Source: Trileptium ribeirensis | Lineage: Eukaryota > Nematoda > Enoplea > Enoplida > Thoracostomopsidae | Length of the DNA stretch: 64,000 nucleotides | Direction: 5' to 3' | Assembly: GCA_030248225.1 (NCBI GenBank) | Contig: JASANE010001468.1 | Span: forward strand, 1-64,000 | Shown: in pieces, positions 33,488 to 45,565 of the stretch | Position numbering within the stretch: position 1 is the first letter of the stretch | How the letters are laid out: every line of letters starts with the position of its first letter | Program-made: the position numbers and the translations under genes | The notes under the pieces: generated by a model | Told to the model about the DNA's origin: nothing | The model's database searches: none | The model's input: only the letters and a program-made list of their open reading frames with translations

Positions 33488-34910
33488 CACGGAACAACCG
33501 GAATTCCGGTTCCGGCGAAAATCGTGTTCCGGATGCGGCTCCGGCGAAGGGCAAAAACCATACCGGAACCAGAATTCGTGTTTAAAAATTTTGTTTAAAA
33601 TTTTAAACATTTTTGCTTCATCTGTGGTCTAAACGTATATAACATTATGTATAAAATGATGAAGTTTCAAAAGAAAAAATAACTCAGCAATTTATTGTAT
33701 GAAACGTAAGTAATTAGCGCAATTTCAGTAGGATTTTCTTATATTTACCTGCGGAAGGTTGTAAAACAAATCAAAGCCAGGTCGATACTTGTAGCAGCTA
33801 TTTTACACACCCAGAAGTCTGCGGGGTATATACATACGTGCGAATTAAACCGGTCCAACTCGGTAACAGAGGATGGCTTACGCAGAAGTATTTAGAGTAT
33901 GATTGGCTAAATTGCCTCAAACACCAACCAGTGCGCTTCTAAACTTGGTAAATCAATCTAAATTGAAGTAAATTAACATTATTTCCAACGCAGCCAGAAA
34001 CTTCTTGGCAATGACCTAAGCCAATTCGGTGCTTGTAGCAGTTACTTTGCACATTCAGAAGTCTGTGGGGTACGTTCGAATTAAACCGGTCCAACTCGGT
34101 AACAGAGTATGGATAAGTTAGAAGTGCTTAGCTGTAAGATTGGTTAATATAAGTAGCGTCAAGCACTATCCAGCGCGTTTGTAAAATTTGTAAATCAGTC
34201 TACATTGAAGTAATGTAACATAATGTGCAACAGAAACTGAGTTTTTGGCAATGAACTGTATTTTTAACGTTATAAAGAAACGTTATCTGCAACGCAGCCA
34301 GAAGTTACTTTTTCAATGAACTGTATTTATTGAAACTGTGCGAGTAGTATCACAGTTTGTCTCATTTATAGTATTCAGATTAGAAAGTTATCATCATTAT
34401 CATCTAACAGACGAGAACTATTCTTCCCAACGCTAGCCTAAACAGTGTCTCTGATACCTTCTATTATTTTCTCTTAGAATCATTATAATCCAATAATTTC
34501 AAGTTGCTTACAGAAAAACATGCAACAAACGTATGTGTAGTAAAGGGAGGCGACTAGAGACGGAGCGAAAGTGTTTATTCTACACTCTATGCGTTGTAAG
34601 AACATTCAGTTTGACGCATTGTATCAAGGGTGTATAGTGAAAGGCATTTTTTGCTTTGGGTATCCTAAAACCGACATATTGATCAATAAATAAACATTAT
34701 TAACTTCCTCAGTGTCTTTAAAGTTTCAGAATGCCATCTGAATACATTCAGTTTCATGTAAAGTTATTTTTAATACATTTTAAGTCCACTGTGCCCTCAT
34801 TTTTTTGTCTGTGTTACTATATATAAGTTTCGAAGATCAGGTTCCGGTTCCGGATCTGGTTTAAATGGGCGGCTCCGGTTGTGGTAAATTTCGGTTCCGG
34901 TTATTCCCTG
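33488..34910 (+). mobile_element. hAT-like non-autonomous element, copy 2
   Basis: 1,423 bp with left end CACGGAACAACCGGAATTCC and right end CCGGTTATTCCCTG, flanked by perfect GTTTGTTG direct repeats. The CAGGG-type terminus plus 8-bp duplication is the hallmark combination of hAT elements. It has no transposase ORF. Subterminal TTCCGG/CCGGAA words cluster at both ends and could be transposase binding sites. An internal unit of about 250 bp (TGTAGCAGCTATTTTACACACCCAG... and TGTAGCAGTTACTTTGCACATTCAG...) is present twice here, once in copy 1. A solo left end lies at 42,028. Confidence 0.85.
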
Positions 34911-34918
34911 GTTTGTTG
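34911..34918. repeat. Right target-site duplication of hAT-like copy 2
   Basis: GTTTGTTG directly after the right terminus. Confidence 0.85.
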
Positions 34919-35480
34919 GTATGATTTTGAAGAGCATTCATCCGCTACATAGGTGCAAACCAGTGCTGCTATTGTCATTATTTAAGCTACAGAATTGGGT
35001 CAAAACCGATTTTTTCATGGCCCCATGAGACCCAAAATACACGAAAATGCCAATGTCCACAACCAATCTAGTCATATGAGTGTTTCTGGTTTCATTTCAT
35101 ATAGCTAAAATGGTGTGTTGCTATTATAATATTACTTATGCTACAATGTTGGGGCAAAAAGGGTTTTTCAATGGGCCTATAGGACTCAAAATATGTCGCA
35201 ACAGCTCGAGCTATAGACGTGTTCTTAGTCCCATTTTGTACAATTCATGGCTCATTTTGTAATTTGATGTTCAATACCGCTGTACACATCTCTCTAAATT
35301 ACATAATCAGCACTCAGAACTCAAGGCCTGGGCGACCAGACAAGCTACTAGCTAAATATTGAAAACTGCACTTTCATACTGCTTCGTATCAACGATGGCG
35401 CGGAGATCGCAAATACAGCACGAAACACATATGCACGGCGACGTCTTGTCACCATAGAGTTGCTTGCGACAGCAAGGAGA
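34919..35480. other. No recognised gene
   Basis: No gene recognised; two similar phrases (GGCCCCATGAGACCCAAAATACACG near 35,020 and GGGCCTATAGGACTCAAAATATGTC near 35,176) suggest a diverged tandem pair of about 155 bp. Confidence 0.4.
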
Positions 35481-35840
35481 CTGGCCTGTCCACAGTGGGG
35501 CGAACCGCCCCACTTTCCAAATTCCCCATATCCGTGAGAATTTCCCTCATGCCCGTCCACCCACTCGGCCGAAACGCCCAACTAATTCCTAAATTTTTTA
35601 TGTCTAAAAATTTATGTTTTTTGTTTGCAAATTGTTTTTAAACATTAATTACCACTATTTATGATGCTAAAGTATCATTTTTTAGCTTGAAAATACATTC
35701 ACGGTAGTAAAAATGCATGAAATATCGAAATATTTAGTATTTTTAAGCAAAATTTATCCCCCCACTTTTAATTTTCCCCCGAGACTGAACATGGGGCCAC
35801 CCGAAGTTCCCCACTTTTCGGAGGGCTGTGGACAGGCCAG
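35481..35840 (+). mobile_element. TIR element family T, short copy T3
   Basis: 360 bp with perfect 15-bp terminal inverted repeats CTGGCCTGTCCACAG. Subterminal sequences are C-rich on one side (GCCCCACTTTCC) and carry CCCCCGAGACTGAACATGGGG on the other; the middle is AT-rich. A clear target duplication is not visible (flanks GGAGA and AGAAG). It is the best preserved member of the family by its termini. Confidence 0.75.
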
Positions 35841-36830
35841 AGAAGAGGTAATGAAAGACCGCCTATAATTCAAGCAGCACTTTATTTCAAGCTGTATTAC
35901 AAGACCAGAATACTAGCATTTCTGTCTATTTACTGCAACATATTCGCGTATTCGACAAGCAATCGGTAGTCCTGAAAAGCATTTTCAAATACCACAGTAA
36001 TACCACATTAATATTCTGGCTTCTGCAAAAAGATGGAAGTCACAGGTTATCCCAGTTCATGGGAAAATTTTCACTACCCCAATCATTCTCCCAGGTACCT
36101 TCTTGCGTGACTAAAAATTTCTTTGTACTTAAAAATACGCTAATTTTTTTGGTATTTGAAAATTCAAAATTGCCCTATGTGGTTAAAAATCGCTAAAATA
36201 TTCACTTATTAGATATCGATATTTGTACGAAGTCGTGAAGCCAGATATAGATTTTAAGTTTCTCCGACTCAGTTTACTACAAATTTAGAGACCCATTAAC
36301 TGACGGAATGCTAATTTCAATTCCTCCAGTTACAAACTCCAGGGACCCCCAAATAATTTTTTTTGTTTGGAGAAGCCAAATATGAATAATAACGTTTCGG
36401 AATTGATTTCTACTGTACTATAACAACTGAAGTTTAGAAGATAAGCTATTCTGTGTTCCATCTTTTTGTTAGAAAATGTTCTCAATTTTAAATTTCATTT
36501 AATTAAAATATACCATAAGCCGAAACGGCGACCAAACAAAGTATGTTTGATTCTTTCCGAGATATAATCGAAATGTGCACGATAGGCTTGAAATTGAACG
36601 GGTCGACGGAGCTGAAAAAATACAAGAATAAAAGTATCACATTCATCAGCTAGAAGCTTATTCCATTAATCAAATTTTGGAATTCGAGGATGTATTTATT
36701 TGAAATCTGTTGAGAATTGTGTCTGAGCAACGTTTTATAAAGCATTGTAAATCTTATAGTTTACCATAATACAGATAACATATGACCGGACCGAATTGCT
36801 CCATGTACATATCGTCTGCGCCAACCAGAT
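35841..36830. other. No recognised gene
   Basis: AT-rich, with no ORF above 60 residues on either strand and no repeat noted. Confidence 0.4.
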
Positions 36831-36839
36831 TTAATGTCA

Positions 36840-37060
36840 AATCGCTAAAAATATTCACCAAGACTGTTTGTTGGAAACTATAGACTATTTTTGATGCTAG
36901 TACCAAGCTACTGAACACCGACTATATAATATCCTGACAATCAAGTTTATTGGCCTTAGACTCAACGAAAACGTCTGAAAAGGCATAATATACTCGTGTT
37001 GGGCTCAAGATAACCAAACCATCGTATTCAGGCTACTGGGAAACTATATAGACCATTCGT
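36840..37060 (-). repeat. RepG unit, inverse orientation
   Basis: On the minus strand it reads GTAGCCTGAATACGATGGTTTGGTTATCTTGAGCCCAACACG, matching 38,172-38,212 (GTAGGCTGAATACGATCGTTTGGTTATTTGGAGCCCAGCAC) in the opposite direction. It forms an inverted pair around the 211-bp tandem duplication. Confidence 0.6.
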
Positions 37061-37168
37061 GATGCTCTGCATGCAATATACAGTCGGACAAATGAAAACG
37101 CACTACATTTTGGAAATAGGGTTCGTCGACCGTAAAACCCTTGAAACACAATCAAAAGCTACATAGTT

Positions 37169-37585
37169 GAAACGAAGCGAGCGGAGTTTCCACTGAGGAC
37201 GCTAGCGGGAAAATCGTGATAATTTCTTTTTTCTCTGCTTCCCTCATTCATAACTCATCTTCGGATGGACAGATTTCGACATTTTTTTTGACTGATGGCA
37301 AAACTTACGATGATGTGCTGCCCTTTAGGTGAACACGAACAACTTCGATCCCATCTTTGGGTCAAAATCTTCTTTACCAGAAACGAAGCGAGCGGAGTTT
37401 CCACTGAGGACGCTAGCGGGAAAATCGTGATAATTTCTTTTTCTATGTTTCCCTCATTCATAACTCATCTTCAGATGGACAGATTTCGACATTTTTTACT
37501 GATAGTAAAACTGACGATGATGTGGTGCCCTTTAGGTGAACACGAACAAGTTCGATCAAATCTTTGGGTCAAAATCTTATTTACC
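37169..37585 (+). repeat. RepH tandem duplication, period 211 bp
   Basis: GAAACGAAGCGAGCGGAGTTTCC starts at 37,169 and again at 37,380; the units stay nearly identical to about 37,585 (shared GATGATGTG, TGCCCTTTAGGTGAACACGAACAA). A related single copy lies in the palindrome spacer from 53,606. The opposing ORFs 37,295-37,714 (+) and 37,471-37,749 (-) are readings through this repeat, not treated as genes. Confidence 0.75.
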
Positions 37586-37789
37586 AAATCTGGCCAACTA
37601 TCAGGCGATATATGCTTCGCATTGAAAAAAAGACCATTAATAACATTATCACACCATCGAGATCTACAACATGAATTTTTGATGAGACCACTTTCTGAGC
37701 CGCTGTGGGCCTGAATATGGCTCGTCAACAAGAAATAGCGATGTTTCAATTTTCGGCACGTTAAGACGTGTTTTTAGCTTAGAAAGAGT

Positions 37790-38440
37790 GCCTATGAAGT
37801 TATCAAGCACGCTGGATACGATAGTTTTGTTATCTAGTCTAGCTTTTATATCTTTTCATAGGGTTTCGAGGGTTTTACGGTCGACTATCCCGGTTTGTGA
37901 AATGTCCATTTTCATTTAGTTATGTATTGCAGTCAAGAATGCTCTATAAGTAGGTATTTATTCTTCTGGTCGAATACAATGATTTAGTTACCTAGTGTCC
38001 GCGATCTATATTTCATAAGTTTTCAATATGTTTAGGGTCAATGAACCCGATTTCTATAATATAGTCTGTCTTCAGTTGTTTGGTTACGTATTGCGTAAAA
38101 GTCATCAAGAACGGTCTTTATAGGTTTTCCGGAAAGCTGAATCGCCAAGTATTGTCTATATAGGTTTTTCAGTAGGCTGAATACGATCGTTTGGTTATTT
38201 GGAGCCCAGCACAGATACTTGATGCGTTGTCAGTTGTTTTGCGTGGGTTTAGGATCGACGAGGTTTTAGGGTATTCAATGGGTTCAGGGTTCAAGAGGTT
38301 TTAAGATGGTACATTCATCACATAACCTATTGCAGGTGATTAAACAAAATGATAAATTAAAAATGAAACCGTGGTCGCTCCGTTCTATCCTCGCTTGCGA
38401 ATTACTAGTCAAGTTAGGCTCTAGATAATAAAGCCATCGT
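37790..38440 (+). repeat. RepG tandem units, about three degenerate copies
   Basis: Units around 37,810, 37,960 and 38,170 share GGATACGAT/GAATACAAT/GAATACGAT, a GTTATCTAGT-like block, TTTTCA and a GGGTTT(A/C)GGGTC block. The last unit extends into GGGTTCAGGGTTCAAGAGG, also seen at 5.4 kb. Confidence 0.5.
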
Positions 38441-40060
38441 CTTGATAACCTGATAGGCATGCATTATAAAATAAAAACATGCCAAAATTGAAAAATCGTC
38501 ATTTCTGGCAAAGGGTCGGGGAACCATATTCGGCCCCACAAAAATATCTTGGTCAGCAATATCGTAGATTGGGAAGATTGTGTCTGCAAGCTGGCTGCGA
38601 AGCTCTAATACCTGTATTGCAGATTTGGCAAAAAATACTTTAAAACCCTCTTTTTTGCCATTTGACTCCGAATATGGGGTCGGAGCTGCTCGCTTTCAAC
38701 TAAAGGCACACCCTCGTCACGTTCTCTATCGAATAGAAAAATTTTGGGAAACCCATTCATCCGAAGACTAGTTATGAATGACATAAACAGAGGTTTGTGA
38801 AAGTTTTTCACGGTTAACATACTTTATTCGCTTATGCCTATTTCCTTACTTTGTTACACTACTTTAATAACAGTTTTTATTCCCTCATGTAGATTACAAC
38901 AAATTAGAAGCAATACATATGAGACACATAAACGACTGAACCGTACTCAAATTAACTGCGCAGCTTGTGAGTCCGACTGAGGTCTTGAATTAACCGCACA
39001 GCAGAATAAATAAATTTTTATAGCTCAGTTTCAGAGAACTCCAAATAAACCTGATTCGCAAATGTATCTAACTGATCAGACATTAATATAATTGCTGCCA
39101 ACCGGGTTAAGAATTCTTAGAACGGTAAAATCCGCTTCCTATCACTATAATTTTTGCGTTGGAGAATAAGGTTATACAAAATTCGACGAACCCCTAACTC
39201 ATAACAATTTTAAGGTTTTTGAGAAAATCCAGCAAAAATGTAATTGACATAGTTAAGACACCCAAATTTTACACTCAGATCAGATAGGTACCTATACTAT
39301 GGCCCTGGCACCCAAATTTTAAAATTTTTTAATTATTTAAAACTATCTTAATCTTAAAAATTCCAAGAATGAATAAAATTATTATGGCCAGAAATGGCCA
39401 TTGGGTATAAAGGCTGTAATTTTTAAAAGGTTAGGTCAAATGCGTCCGAATTTGGTATAAGTAATTCTGAACGTGCCCAAACTCGTTTGGCACTAAAATC
39501 CCACAAGGACCGATTCATCCCCGCCTGTCCTGTTCAGCCCAGAATTGTATGGCTCTAACAAATTATCCTAACATGGTGGGAATTTTAGAGATCAAAATAA
39601 TCAAGTTTACAATACACAATGACGTCGTACAAACATTCACAACTCATGCGCCATTACATACATATCTCAAGCATTATACGAAATGTAAACAAACAAACAC
39701 GCAGACACATAACAGGTATTTAGGTGACGCAATGGAACTATGCTATGGAAGAGTACCGTACGAGGAGGGTTTACCGCTAAATATCGGTCTACATTTTACC
39801 AAATGGGAGAGGAGTAGGCATACTAACTGAAGGAGGTGGGTATATGTCGTCACATTACACAAGATATCTTTCTGCCCCGTATCGTCCGAAATTAACAGAT
39901 AAATAAGGGAAACAAATTCGTTCATGTGATGTCAAGGGCGTCGGCCCGTCGTATTTGGGGTTCACGACTTAATACGTCCCCCGGCTTCACACGAGGGAAC
40001 TGGTTTCCCAAACTTTTCCACTTTCCCGCCATGGTTTGTGTATTAAAAACATAAGCTGAT
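38441..40060. other. No recognised gene
   Basis: No gene recognised. ORFs 38,580-38,771 (+), 38,605-38,820 (-) and 39,549-39,830 (+) have no motif. A phrase GGAGTAGGCATACTAACTGAAGG at 39,811 recurs diverged at 40,068 (TGAGTAGGGATAACTAACGAACG). Confidence 0.4.
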
Positions 40061-40349
40061 AGGGTGAGATGAGTAGGGATAACTAACGAACGAGGGTTCA
40101 TTATGTCACATTTTCACCCTAGCGCTCTGAGTGGAAGCTCCGATCGTTATATTTCAATAACACATTTATCATGAAAAAATTTTTTTTCGAAAATTTTGGG
40201 AACCCAAAAAATATAAAAATTGGCCTAAAAGTACCTGACATGTATATATTTTGAACCAGCTCGTTCAATGGAGCTGGTCTGAGTCGAACGATACTAAAAT
40301 TACTTTTCAAAATAGACCAAGTTCGAGCCTGGAGCTAATCGAAACACCC

Positions 40350-40494
40350 CTTAAAAGTACCTTAAAATGTGGAAATAAACGACATTTATAATAAAATTTC
40401 GCTCCCCCCAAATTGAAATTTCCTCCGAAAATGAACATGGGGCTCCCAGCAAATTGCCCACACTCCAGTTTCCGCAAAGCTCTAACCAAACCAG
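40350..40494 (+). mobile_element. TIR element family T, partial copy T4
   Basis: The right-hand part only: GAAATTTCCTCCGAAAATGAACATGGGGCTCCC, then GCCCACACTCCAGTTTCCGCAAAGCTCTAACCAAACCAG, which parallels the right ends of T1 and T3 (CCCCACTTTTCGGAGGGCTGTGGACAGGCCAG). The left terminus is not recognisable. Confidence 0.5.
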
Positions 40495-40769
40495 TAGTAC
40501 ATGTATATGCAACAACGCCTGGCTTCTTCAAAGTGGAATATGGTGTGAGGGCCGTCTGGCAAAAACGAATGCCTCCTGGCAAAAATTTTGGCTTAATGCG
40601 GTAAAAACACACTCTGTTCTCATAAACACTTAATAAATTTTTTATAAAAACCGCTTTCTAAAATTAAAACTTTGATTAATTTCAACAACAAATTGGAAGG
40701 TTGGTCCTAACCTCAACAGAGACGATTTTCCACCGTTTATAGGGCCATCTATCAGCAATTTTAGCTATT

Positions 40770-41200
40770 GAAGAAGAGTGTGCCGCTCATGCCACACTGC
40801 ATTATATACGTTGTGTGATGACGCGTCCACTTCTCCTTTAGTTGTCCCACTTTTAGGAGGCGACAAGTTTTTCTCTTTTGTCTTGTACCACAATCTCAAA
40901 CTTTCGTCCTGCCCCCCACCAACTTTTGTTTTAGCTTTCCAGCTTTCGTTCCAAGTCAAAAATTTGGTTTTGGAAGAAGAGTTGAGAGAAGGAGTGTACA
41001 AAACCAAAGTTTGGTGAATACAGAATCAAAGCTGGACAGATAGTACAAGTTGGTGAAACAGGACGAAAGTTAGGGGGCAGAACAAAAGTGGGAAACTTGT
41101 ACCTCCCAAAATGGTGGTTATTTTGAGCTAAAGGAGAAATGGACCGCTTAATCCCGCAACGTTTATAACGCTGTGTGACATGAGTGCCACACTCTTCTTC
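40770..41200. mobile_element. Foldback element with long inverted repeats
   Basis: 431 bp starting GAAGAAGAGTGTG and ending CACACTCTTCTTC. The inverted similarity continues inward through CTCATGCCACACTGC, ACGTTGTGTGATGA, CACTTCTCCTTTAG, GACAAGTTTTTCTC and AACTTTCGTCCTGCCCCC, so almost the whole unit is an imperfect hairpin. No ORF of note: 40,765-41,007 (-) and 40,778-41,017 (+) mirror each other because of the palindrome. No target duplication was seen. Confidence 0.65.
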
Positions 41201-42020
41201 GAGGGTCCATCATGAAATGTTGGTATTATGGTAATTACAGCTGCTTATAAACAGGTTGAAAACACATAACAGCAATCTTTAGATTCTAATTTTATGTAGA
41301 AAAAATAACACCAGTTGCGCTTTGCGCTGTATATTCGATGACGTCATGCGACAACATAAATTGCGCTCTGCAGCCCTTCATAAACAAGTTAAAAAGAAAT
41401 TACGTCGATGTTCAGATGATTCAAACATATAGAGCAACAATCAACTTACTTTTCAAACATGAGCTGTGCTTTATGCTGTATATTCGTTGACGACATCGAC
41501 GCCACCCGGAACATGCCTTGACCATTTTTCCTCAGATCGAAAAGCTGAAAAACTGAGATCGATCCTAGCAAACACAAATATTACGAATTTTATTCACAGT
41601 GGTACTTGCACACACAACCTTTCTCAAACGATATATATCATTTTACCACGATATATCGTAATCCGGTGATTAGCAACTAGGTATATAAAAATGGAGTCAG
41701 CCGTGACAATTTCCCCTGTAAGCCATCACAAACCACGCAGGGCAAAACATAACAATTTTAGCTAAAGAAGTTAATTTAGTGCTATTCTAAAGGCGTATCT
41801 AAGGCAAGCTTTAGGCTAAACTTCGCCTGGCAAACATTTCGTTAGCTGTTCGCTAAGCGCCATTTCCATCGCGAAAGCTAATCTTTGGCCGTGTCTGGAG
41901 ATTTTTGAACGATCTGGGGAAGGTCGAAATGTCTGGGTGTGCCCTCCCCTGTTTTGTGGAGCCAGAGTAATGAAATTAGCGGGTGTCACCCTAAACGCTA
42001 AACTATTTCATATTCATAGC
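41201..42020. other. No recognised gene; small degenerate duplication
   Basis: GCGCTTTGCGCTGTATATTCGATGACGTCAT at about 41,318 recurs as GTGCTTTATGCTGTATATTCGTTGACGACAT at about 41,465. Otherwise nothing recognised. Confidence 0.4.
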
Positions 42021-42027
42021 TGCAGTC

Positions 42028-42105
42028 CAGGGAATAATTGGAATTCCGGTTCCGGCGAAACTCATGTTCCGGATGCGGTTCCGGCAAAGGGTAAAAATAC
42101 ATATG
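42028..42105 (+). mobile_element. hAT-like element, solo left end
   Basis: CAGGGAATAATTGGAATTCCGGTTCCGGCGAAACTCATGTTCCGGATGCGGTTCCGGCAAAGGG-type sequence matches the left ends at 21,748 and 33,488 and then diverges. No right end follows, so this is a truncated copy. Confidence 0.7.
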
Positions 42106-42109
42106 TTAC

Positions 42110-43267
42110 ACTCGCGCTGAAACATTTTGATTCTACCTCATATATATGTACCAATACCGGTAAAAGACTCTTCCTAACAATCTCAGTGACGAAAAAGTTT
42201 AATACATTTACTTTCACTACAGCCTCGAACGAATGCATTTCTCACAAATTCCACAAATTGGCTGCTGGTATGGCCATCTGAATACTACGGAAATTTTAAC
42301 CTCGACCTCAAGCGCACTAATCTGATCGTTTTCAGGCATAACCGAGTGTCATATGTCAATCGATACACTTACGCTCATGAGAGATGAATAGTTACGAGAC
42401 AACTTTTATTTCAGCTATAATACACATTTCATTTAAGTAGAAACTCGGGGCCCGTTAGCTCACCCCCACACACCAGGTACGATCCAATGAAGACACCAGT
42501 TCACTTACGTGTATATGACGCAGAATAACTAAACCAATCTTTTTTTCATTACCTGTAAACTTCCGCTTTCCGATCGAGTGTACAGAATTTTTCTAGAATC
42601 ATCGAATATCACTTGAACCAACGATTCTTGAAAACAAAAACAAAAAATATAACGCTAATAAAGCCATGTCACGTCAGACAGCATCAAACTTGCAAATCTT
42701 ATATCGAAATTATACTAGCAGCTCGCAAACCGATGGGAAACGCAGCCACTATGGTTTCGTCGCAATTTTTTTGAGACTGCTGAAAATTATTCCGCCGAGA
42801 CGAAAGTGAACAAAAAATATGCGTAAACCTCAATTTAGGTCCAAAATCTAGCATTCTTCCCTGGATACGACTCGATCCAGCGCTTTGTCGAAATTGTAGA
42901 AATTTACACAAAATTTCGCTGATAAAATAAAATATTATTTCCCCACGTTTGATAAGTTAAACGTCCTGTACACAATAACTAAAACATTTCGTAGAATGTT
43001 TTGTCGCTAGGAAAATCTCAACTTAGAAAATTTGGTCCCAATCTTCTTCTACCGGGACCTATAGAATATTTGAGGAATATTTAGCCACGCGCGTCCCAAA
43101 CTGACCATGGTTCACGATCGTACACACTAAAACGGCAATCCACAAAGTATTTTAGGACACAAACGGGTCCGAGATTTAAGCCACAAATATATTTAAGTAT
43201 CTCACTTCACAATTTATACCGTCGCTAAGCATTGATGATGTTACCAAACACGGAGTCGCGTTCTCTG
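42110..43267. other. No recognised gene
   Basis: Nothing recognised. Whether the left palindrome arm extends into this stretch cannot be tested because the right arm runs out of the window at 64,000. Confidence 0.4.
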
Positions 43268-43911
43268 CACAAAACATTGATAGTGAGTGGACGTCAAATC
43301 CACCTCATTTTTTGATGTCCCTTCTCAAAATCGGTAAAACGTCACCGTGCATTAGTACTTTTGCCGTACTTGGCAGGCTTAGCCAGTCACACTAGCTATA
43401 ATTCCCGATGAACTGGCCGTCGGATAAGCTTGAAACACAGAGCTCTACATATAAAAGTGATCGCTGGCACTAGATGCAATTCAGAACTTCCCTGCTTGAT
43501 TTTATATGCGTGCATACGTATTCCCTTGTGTATGATAAAAAGCCTAATCTCGGGAGTACCAAACCCTGACCAAGAAATGGCAGTGAAACAGTGCCAATAG
43601 AGAAGTTTCAGGACAATTTATTAGGCACCTGGAAATGAATGAACGAATGAATGAAAGCAAGAGGGGTTAATGTAATCTGGTTGGGCCCTAGGTCCCTTGC
43701 TGTATCTCAATCTGTTTGAAGAATCTAAAATATTATCCTATTTTAGAAACCTACTAATTGGGTCAATTCTAGTTGATGGCCTTGGGAGCTATCCAAAATG
43801 CCATGCCCAAAGAATTGAAAGAATGCATTCAAAAGTCAAGTAGATGTAGATGTCGTATGGCGTTGAATTCATTTCAATGAAATCTGCTACAACGCAGAGA
43901 GTGATTAATCA

Positions 43912-45403
43912 TCAGGAGCTAAACGCCACGCTGAACAGATGGGTCTTTAGAAGTTTGCGAAACTCAGTCAACGATAATATATCCGATCATATAGGCACTG
44001 GAAGAGCGTTGCAAGTAACTGGTGCGAGACAGTCGAAGCTGTTTGTGAGTCGTTGCGGCACTTGAAGTTGACGTCGCTGGAAAAGACGTGAACTATCGCA
44101 TATTCGTAGTTTATTAATTGGTTGGTGGGTCCCTTGTTACTGAGGCACTTGAAAACAACGCATGCTATCTTGAAGGTGATACGTTGATCCACAGGTAACC
44201 AGTGCAGATTCCTTATTACTGGTGTTATATGGTCGAAAAAGGCGTTCGTGTTACAACTCTCGCCGCAGAGCGTACAACACGGGTCACAGGCATTAACCAT
44301 GTGCTGGGAATGTTAGAGTAAATCGAGTTACAGTAGTCAATACGAGAAATGAGAAAGGCACGAATAACTGTCTCCATGGTGGTTCTATCGAACCGAAATC
44401 TTATTCTTCGGATCTCTGCTAGCTGCCAATTCGATACACGACATACTTCGCGTATGTGATACTGAAGCGTTAGGCTGTCTTCAATATAAACACCAAGAAA
44501 CTTAATGACACTAACAGGGACAAGCGTATACCCACTGACCGTCACATAATACAGGTCGATATTGTCTTTGTTAATAAATTCAGTCTTAGTAGGATTTAAT
44601 TTAAGATAATTGTGATCCAGCCAAGTTGATATGTCAACAACTGTCAACTGTAAGCAAGAAATAGCTGTGGTAGCAGATGAATTATCGTACGATATATAAT
44701 CCGCAAGAGGTGCGGTGTAGATATTAAATAGAACGGGGCCTAACACGCTGCCCTGGGGCACACCAAATCAAACATGCTTTGGCATGGATATATTATCGAC
44801 TAATTTCACTTGCTGAAAACGGTTATTAAAATAGTCCTTCAACCAGAGAAGACACGTATAACCTACGGCGAATCGATGATACAGCATGCTAAGAAGCACT
44901 CCGTGATCAACAGTGTCAAATGCCGCAGATAAATGTAAAACTACAACTGCTATTGAAAGACCGGCAGCCTTGCCACGACAAAAAACGCTCATTAGATCTA
45001 GAAGAGCTGTTTTAGTAGAGTGATTGGCTCGGTATGCATACTGAGTAGGTGCTAAATACTCGTGAAAAAATAAGTAACAGGATAAGCACACAGGATTAGC
45101 AACAGCTCATTCAATTAACTTCGATAAAATCGAGAGATTGCTAACTGAAAGGAAGTTATTGACGTCTGAATCATCAAGAGAGTGTTGTTTCAGCAGAGGG
45201 ACAACTATAGATTGCTTTTCATGCTGAGGCACTGTGCCAGATACCAATGAGTTATTTATAATTTTCGCAAAAAACGGTGCCATTGTATCTGAACATGTTT
45301 TGAGAATAGACATAGGAATCGGGTCCAACGAGCATTGTTTGTTATAACAACTATTCAAAAGCAATATTACTTCGTCAACTGTAACCGGGGAGAAAACATT
45401 CAT
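43912..45403 (-). pseudogene. CR1/L2-like reverse transcriptase, left arm
   Basis: The mirror of 61,864-63,355 (right arm, fully described there). Frames 45,107-45,403, 44,768-45,091 and 44,225-44,761 are in one phase, separated by two TGA codons, and 43,968-44,300 continues in another phase. The segments 44,225-45,403 give the same protein as the right arm. In 43,968-44,300 three residues differ near the end (SHQLLATLF against SHQFLGTFF), reflecting a small cluster of base differences around 44,000-44,020. Confidence 0.8.
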
Positions 45404-45565
45404 TGTAGTAGCACCAGGCGGATAATGTACTGGATCACGATAAGATAGAGATGATCTAATAGTGCAATCTTGTCAATAAAATATTTCGAAAACACGTCTA
45501 CAGAATACGATGAATCAGGAAACTTAGATTTCCTGCACAGCATAGAATTTATTACTGGAAATTTG

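Noticed and set aside
37295..37749. 139-residue ORF across the 211-bp tandem repeat
   Set aside because: It is just the repeat read twice; the opposite strand is equally open and no domain is recognisable.
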